From Corbicula japonica (lineage: Eukaryota > Mollusca > Bivalvia > Venerida > Cyrenidae): DNA of 64,000 bases. The notes below the pieces were generated by a model. The model saw only the letters and a program-made list of their open reading frames with translations. It was not told the origin of the DNA and ran no database searches. Both the position numbers and the translations under genes were made by a program. Where the stretch lies: the NCBI GenBank assembly GCA_038501625.1, contig JAZAYU010000062.1:3758460-3822459 (forward strand), read 5' to 3'. Positions 40,101 through 47,932 of this stretch are shown one piece after another (within the stretch, counting starts at the first letter, position 1; each line of letters starts with the position of its first letter).

Positions 40101-43100
40101 GTGTAGATCCAGATCAGCCGGCACATCTGTGCCATTTGATCAGGATCTGCACTGGTTGCATATTGGTCAGAAATAACTTAATGAATCAAAAAGCGAACCG
40201 TGCAGATCCTGATGAGACGGCACGGATGTGCCGACTGATCTGGATCTACACTGTTCGTCCACACAATAAACGTGTGTCTATGGAGGAGAGGGATAACCAT
40301 GACAGATATTACCTCTCTTGGATTGCCAAGCTGTCATCATTGATGTGAACACATCCACCACTGCTTCAGGGACGTCTTCTACTGGACTATCCCAGTTCAA
40401 CATCACTAAATCTAAGGTACTCTCTAATGTGGAGATAAAATTACTCTTCAACACAGAACTCTCTAAACTGTAGGGAGTTTTACTCAGTCTGGTATACCAC
40501 AGTAAAAGAATTTGGAAGGCCTGATAATGTAATGTAATATCTCCTTTACAAAGAACAGTAATATACTGTTGAAGAATATCAAAGAGAGGTAACTGGTCTT
40601 GTTCCTCTCCGCCAGACACCAAGAACAGTAACTCTGTATTGCCACAAGAAACCATTCCTCTGATCAAAGCCACTGGTCCTATGTGCCTTGAGGTCAGTTT
40701 TTTCAGTTTGGAACAAACCACATTCTGTTTAGCCATGTTGTGTGGTGCACAGGATTTAAAGGTGTCAATGTTAACAGTTGGTTCTGCAAAATACATAATG
40801 AATCTTGATAAAATAACATATCAACAACTTGCTTTTGCCAAAACAGGTCAAGTTTAAGATGACAAAAGAGATCAGTATGCAAGTTACAAGAAAGACAATG
40901 TATTTTTTTAAAGGGCGACACAACTATTAACTACAGTAGGAAACTCTTTAATAGTTAAGATCACACTGTTCCAGTGTAGATCCAGATTAGCCTGCACATC
41001 CATGCCATATGAGTAGGATCTAACCTGTTCTCTTTTTGATTCATTAGGTTGTTTCTGACCAAGAAACAGGTCAGATGGCACGGCTGATCTGGTCTGGATA
41101 TACAATGTTCGCATTTGCAATAAAACCAATTTATATGGAGTGAAGAGTTAACAAAATCAGTGATTAATGTAATTTCAATAAAACACCTTGTATCAATGTA
41201 TGATGAAGAAGCCAATGAAATGCATGAACTGCCTTCCCCTTATGTCTACAGTTGTTAAGGATGAGTGCTACAGCTGTTCCACACAACAACACACTGTCTG
41301 TCTGATAACCCTGAAAATAAAGAAATACAATTATTACAAAAGAGCTAACATTTTCAATACCCAAGATCATAAAACTAAATCAGGAGACCAGTCTCAAATT
41401 TCAAACATCTGATTGGCTGAAATGGCAACTGGTCTCCAATCTCAGTTTTATTATCTTGGGCCCAAGTGTTAACACTTCATAGATACACCATTACTGCGAG
41501 GGGGAACAGTGTAGATCCAGATTGGCCAACATCTCCATGCTGTGTGATCAGGATCTACACTGTTTGCTTTAAGATTCATTTGGTTATTTCTGACCAAGAT
41601 GCAACCTGTGTAGACACTGATCAGACTACTGATGTGTAGAGCCTTGATTGCAGATTGACAGCTGGGTAGACACTTTTGCAAATTTAAAACTTACTTACAA
41701 ATAGGATTCCTACAGTTGAAAGAATGGGAATTTAAGAACAATTATAAATATTAGAATCTAACCAGTGAGCAAAAATAATTAGATAACTTTAGACACATGA
41801 CAGGTACTTTAAAAATACATACCTGACACTGAAGAATGTGTATCAAACTTTCAACAATGGATTTTACATGCTGAGATCCAGCTGTACATTCACTAACATC
41901 TTCCCACACCAGCTTTCCCAACTCACAGCCACACACTTGGAACAACTGTAGACTAATCTAATTAAGAAAAATTTCCCTAATTAACCCATAACATGCAGAA
42001 TTTATTTTAAATGTACCAGACTCCAATTAAATCTCAGCAAATCTATTCTAACTTCATTGTGTTTTTAAAAATTTCATAGCATTATAATCCATAATCAGAC
42101 AGAAAAAAATGGTGCATACTGAGTTAAGTAGCAATAAGCGGTACAAAAAGTTATAGCAAACTTAAATATATGTGTATGGGTGTGGTATCAAGTAATTCAA
42201 TCTCAAAAAATCATTAATGTGCCTAATTTTTTTAATGATGTTATTTTGTTAATCCTTATATGTTTGTTATACTTGGGCAAACAGTGTAGATCCAGATCAG
42301 CTAGTACACCCATGCCACCTAATCAGGATCTACATTGTTCACATTTTGCATCAGAAGGTAATTTCTGACCAAAAAGCTACCATGTTATATCTAGATACAA
42401 TGTTATTCCAGCACGGATGTGTCAGCTTATCTGAATATTCATTGGAAACACAAGCAATAAAACCTGTATAATTTTTTAATAGTGTAAAGGGTTAAACATC
42501 AAGTGGATTCAAATGTTTTAAACATCAAATCACTTTCTATTGCATGTTGAATTCTTACTTTGACTGTTGCATAGAGGAACTGTGCTTGGTCAGGGGTTAA
42601 ACTCAATGGAGATAATTTCATCAAGGGAGATAAATAAGCTGCCAGACTATCTGTCACGTGGTGAACATTCCTCTTGAATATTTCCTGCACTGATTTATTT
42701 TGCTCCAGCAAAACTGACACTGAAAATTATTTAAAACATAAACATTATAATAATAATAATAATAAACTCTTTATTTATAGAAGGTGACTCATTAAAATAA
42801 CAATCATACATACATGCAATTGAAATCTTATTTTCCATGAGGCCTTCAAAATACAAACAACAACAACATTAAACAAGAGCCAGTCGGAAACGACTGCACG
42901 CTCGACTATTCGAAGTCAGACATATTTAAGCACATTTTAACTGGGCTTCATTTAAACTGGGGAGTGATTCAGGAGTTTATGACACCCAACACACACACAT
43001 GAACAAAAGTTTCTTAATCCAAGTTAGGAAATCAATAAATTACACTTGATTTATTATTGTAGTTTTTTTTAAGAGGGTTTACACAACCCAGCCAATACAC

Positions 43101-46100
43101 CCCTGATCCCACACCCATCAACCGACTATCCCTGCCCACCTATAGTGATGTGGTGTGGTGTGGTGTGGTGTGGTGTAGTATAGTATGGTATGGTATGCTG
43201 GTTGCTGTTGTTGGTGGTGTTGGTATTGTTGCTGTTGTTGGTATTGTTGTTGTTGGTGGTGGTGGTGTTGTTGTTGTTGTCAGTGTTGTTGTTGGTGTTG
43301 TTGGTTGCTTGTGTTGTTGATGCTATTGTTGGTGTTGATGTTGTTGTTGGTGGTGTTGTTGTTGGTGGTGTTCATGTTGTTGGTGGTGGTGTTGTTGGTG
43401 GTGTTGTTGGTGTTGTTGGTGGTGGTGTTGTTGTTGGTGGTGTTGTTGGATGTGTTGTTGTTGGTGTTGTTGATGTTGTTATTTGTGTTATTGTTGGTTC
43501 TGTTGTTGTTGTTGTTGGTTGTGATGGTGTTGTTGTTGTTGGTGGTGGTGGTGGTGTTGTTGTTGGTGTTGTTGGTTGTTGGTGTTGTTGATGCTATTGT
43601 TGGTGTTGATGTTGTTGTTGGTGGTGTTGTTGATGGTGTTGTTGGTGGTGTTGTTGTTGGTGTTGTTGTTGTTATTTGTGTTATTGTTGGTTGTGTTGTT
43701 GGTGGTGTTGTTGTTGGTGGTGGTGTTGTTGTTGATGTTGTTTTTGGTGGTGTTGTTTTTGGTGGTGGTGTTGGTGGTGGTGTTGTTATTGGTGATGGTG
43801 TTGTTGTTGGTGGTGGTGTTGTTGTTGGTGGTATGTGGTGGTGGTAGTGGTGTGGTGTGGTGGTGTTGTTGAAGGTGGTGGTATGTGGTGGTGTTGGGGG
43901 TGGTGGTGGTGTGGTGAGGTGTGGTGGGGGTGGTGGTGATGGTGGTGGTGTGATGGTGGTGGTGGTGTGGTGGTGGTGGTGTGGTGGTGGTGTGGTGGTA
44001 GTGTGGTGGTGGTGGTGGTGTGGTGTGATGGTGGTGTGGTGTGGTGTGGTGTGGTGTGGTGTAGTGTAGTGTAGTGTAGTGTAGTGTAGTGTAGTGTAGT
44101 GTAGTGTAGTGTAGTGAGGGTGTAGAGTAGTGTAGTGTAGTATAGTATAGTATCACCACTCAACAATTTCAACCAAAGTATGTTAAAGGAATACGTTTGG
44201 CTGGATTTCACCAGTACTATGTTATTAATCGTTACTTATGAATCATTTTGACGTATTGAACTTTATTTTATGTTAAATATTGACAGTTATCTCCTGTCAA
44301 AGATCTGTTATTTGCAAAATCGTCGGGCATCTATGACCGTCGCCATGTTTGTTTCCTTTTCGATGCGCGCACCTGCTGATGACGTCATTTACACACTTCC
44401 GGTTCGTATCGTTTCCATTTAATGTCCAATTCTTATTATTCTCAACCATGGAATATTCATTCATTTAACAAATATATAATGGTGAATGATTTTGAGCCTG
44501 AAAATTCTGAAACTGAATTAGCCAAGATTGAAAGAAACTGCTTGTTATGCCACCATTTATTACAAAAGAATGCCGAGAATTGTAACACATTTTAACCTAT
44601 TTTCTTGTTTAAGAGTAGTGAGGCCAATATATAGGTGTAAAATATTTTTCCTGATCGACTTGGCAGATTTTTCGGCCAAAATGCGTTTACTTCGTATATA
44701 CACGATGTCCTTAAATTGGAGGTAAACGTTTGAATTCAGCGATCTAGAATCATTGTTGTATGCGGCATCTGAAGCGATCAAATTAACCACTTTTTCATTT
44801 TGTAGTAACAAGTACCATTGACTTTTTTTTAAAATGTAATACATAGATCCCTGAAAATACATCTTTCTTGAATTTATTATTCAACGGTCGAATAATTCTT
44901 GTTTTCACTAAATTCACATAGTTATGTTTTTCTCCTGGTGCAAAAAGAATAATTATAAGTATTGTTTGCGTAATAGTTACTCCACTTCAGGTGGTCCGCG
45001 CTATCAAAAGACACCAACATGCATACTAATCGGGAGGCGGAGTTTTCCCAGAAAAAAGTAGAGAAATTGATCGTCATTGGCTAATTTGCTTTACCGTAAC
45101 GTTTTTTTTATCTGTAAATTTCATTTGCGACCTGAAGACACAATAACTTTATGACACGACGAATTTGAATAAACGGATGTCGGTGAATTTAGAGCTTGTC
45201 AGATATTTGTCTGGGGTTGTAAACGGTTGGTGTTTCCCACAACCGGTGCAAATGGCTCGGGGGACATTGAGCTGTTTATTGAATATGAACCGACAAAGAT
45301 TAAAGGCATACCGGCAGATCAATCGTCCCATATAAGTTTGTTAAGAAATGAAGGCATACCGGTGCCATAATGTCCTGGGGAAGGCCCTGAACTGAATTAA
45401 TGTATTTTTGAAAATTTATGTTGATGACAAGGGAACTTTGAAAGTCACCGAACCCTGACAAATATGAAAATGTTTCAGGCCCGGTTTGATTAAGCTTGTT
45501 CATGGGTATTAATTGAAATGCATATTAATCTACACGCCGCTAAGCCTGGGGTTGAGTGCAACTCAATTCTTCAAAACGAACATTTACTGTAAAATTGTAT
45601 ATTTCTTTCTTAAATCTAATTATAAAATTTAATGTTGCACACTTAGTGGTACAAGTTTTAACACGCCCGTGTTATTGTTAATTGCCTCTAACTGATATGT
45701 TAATCTCACTAGCCAGCTTGCTCCGAAGAAGATCGGGTGACATATTAAAATGGTGTGAAAAAACTTAATTGACATATTTAATTTGAGGAGACGTGAGGGG
45801 ACAATAGTAAACTCAATGTTAATTTATACTAAAAGGAAAATTTCAAAGCGATCGTAGCGTATCACATTCTCATTTAACATATTGTCTTTTGAATCCTAGT
45901 GAGCGATGCAATTACTTGAGCAAAATGTAAGATAAGAAGGTAAAAACACTCAATACACTAAAACTATAATGTGATTTTTTCTTATTTGTGCTCCTTTGCA
46001 ATATTTTCCCGCATATAGCAATGTTTTCATATAAATAAATTTGACTGCATTCATCTCTGCGTATATTCTTTATGAAACAGAAGTGTGTAAATGACGTCAC

Positions 46101-47891
46101 GCCTCGTTGTTTTATCTCTCGCGAGACAACGAGATGTCAATAATGGCCGCTCTCATGCTACGCTCGAAAAAACAATTATCAGTGTAATTAAAAGAAAGTT
46201 TTACAATTATCGTATTCGTCGTCATCACTTGATTACGAAAATTGTATTATTCAAATTACATTTTATCATTTAAACAAAGGTTATAACCAGCCGAACGTAT
46301 TCCTTTAAGTACATCTGTTTTAAATCTTTTCTATAGCACTACCTATGAAAAACACTAACATTGAATCTTTAACCATAATTTCTAAGTCTTAATTCTAATT
46401 TCTAAGCGAAAAAGGGCAAAAATTAAATAAAAAAAGCAAGGATGAGTTATGGGCCTTTGAACATCAACCTGATGTATGATAAAATAAAGGTATACAAAGT
46501 TTTAAAGTTGTCGTTTTAATAAAATAAAAGTTATGAGGTTTCACCAGCTTGCATGCAAACTTTAACCTTAATTTCCAAGTCTAAAAAGGGCAATAATTTG
46601 ATATAAATCAAAGAAAGAGTTATGGTTCTTGGCATACATAGTCAGGGTCATGATAGTGAACAAGTTTCAAAGCTATAGTACAAGAAGTATGAAAGTAACT
46701 AGCTTGCACGCAAACTTTAACCTGAAATTCTAAGTAAAAAAAGGGCAATAATTTGATAAAAATCAAAGAAAGAGTTATGGTTCTTGGCATACATAGTCAG
46801 GGTCATGATGGTGAACAAGTGTCTTTAGTTTCAAAGCTATAGTACAAGAAGTATGTAAGTAACTAGCTTGCATGCAAACTTTAACCAGAAATTCTAAGTT
46901 GAAAAAGGGCCATAATTTGATTAAAAATTAAAGAAGAGTTATGGTTCTTGGCATACATAGTCAGGGTCATGATGGTAAACAAGTGTTGAAAGTTTCATAG
47001 CTATAGTACAAGAAGTATTAAAGAAACTAGCTTGCACGCAAACTTTCACCTAAAATTCTACGTCGAAAAAGGGCCATAATTTGAACAAAATGGAAGTTAG
47101 AGTGATGGTTCTTGGCATACCCACTCGGGATATGATAATGAACAAGTGCTGAAAGTTTCAAAGCTGTAGTATAAGTAGTATGGAAGTTATGTGTTTGTAC
47201 AGTAGCTTGCACGCAAACTTTAACCTGAAATTCAAAGTTGAAAAAGGGCCATAATTTGATCAAAATGAAAGTTAGAGTTATGGTTCTTGGCATACACACT
47301 TGGGAGATGATGATGAACAAGTGTGCCAAGTTTCAAAGCTGCAGTATAAGTAGTATTGAAGTTATGTGTTTGTACAGTAGCTTGCACGCAAACTTTAACC
47401 TGAAATTCTAAGTCGAAAAAAGGGCCATAATTTGATGAAAATGAAAATTAGAGTTATGGTTCTTGGCATACACACTCGGGACATGATGATGAACAAGTGT
47501 GCCAAGTTTCAAAGCTGTAGTATAAGTAGTATTGAAGTTATGTGTTTGTACAGTAGCTTGCACGCAAACTTAAACCTGAAATTCTAAGTCGAAAAAGAGC
47601 CTTAATTTGATCAAAATGAAAGTAAGAGTTATGGTTCTTGGCATACACACTTGGGACATGATGATGAACAAATGTGCCAAGTTTCAAAGCTGTAGCTATA
47701 GTAGTTTTTAAGATATCAGTAGGTTGCACGCAAACTTTAACCAAAGCGGGACGCCGATGCCGACACGGACGCCCAAGTGAGTACAATAGCTGACATACAT
47801 GTATTCTTCGAATAGTCGAGCTTAAAATCAATTTGGAGTAAAAATCACAAATTTCCAAAAAAAATCACTTTGTTACTTATTTATAAAATAA

Positions 47892-47932
<41 letters not shown>

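Larger units (their letters stand above)
42900..47821. mobile_element. Large pearl-like element with tandem core, nested insertions
   Basis: Perfect 16-bp inverted termini GCTCGACTATTCGAAG (42900-42915) and its complement (47806-47821). The right part is a tandem core at 46368-47745; the left part is a GTT/GTG low-complexity block at 43145-44155; a TTAA element (44187-46304) is inserted between. The layout of arms, tandem core and microsatellite recalls the bivalve pearl family, which has been related to Helitron-like elements; that link is from general knowledge. It sits in the 5.7-kb THADA intron between exons 3 and 4. Confidence 0.7.

Noticed and set aside
43185..44211. Open frames of poly V/L or poly T/N/H over 1 kb
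   Set aside because: Pure low-complexity GTT/GTG/GTGTA repeat; open in all frames and without gene context.
2101..46304. A resident piggyBac transposase to explain the TTAA elements
   Set aside because: None of the TTAA-flanked elements contains a frame with recognisable DDE transposase motifs; the source must lie elsewhere in the genome.
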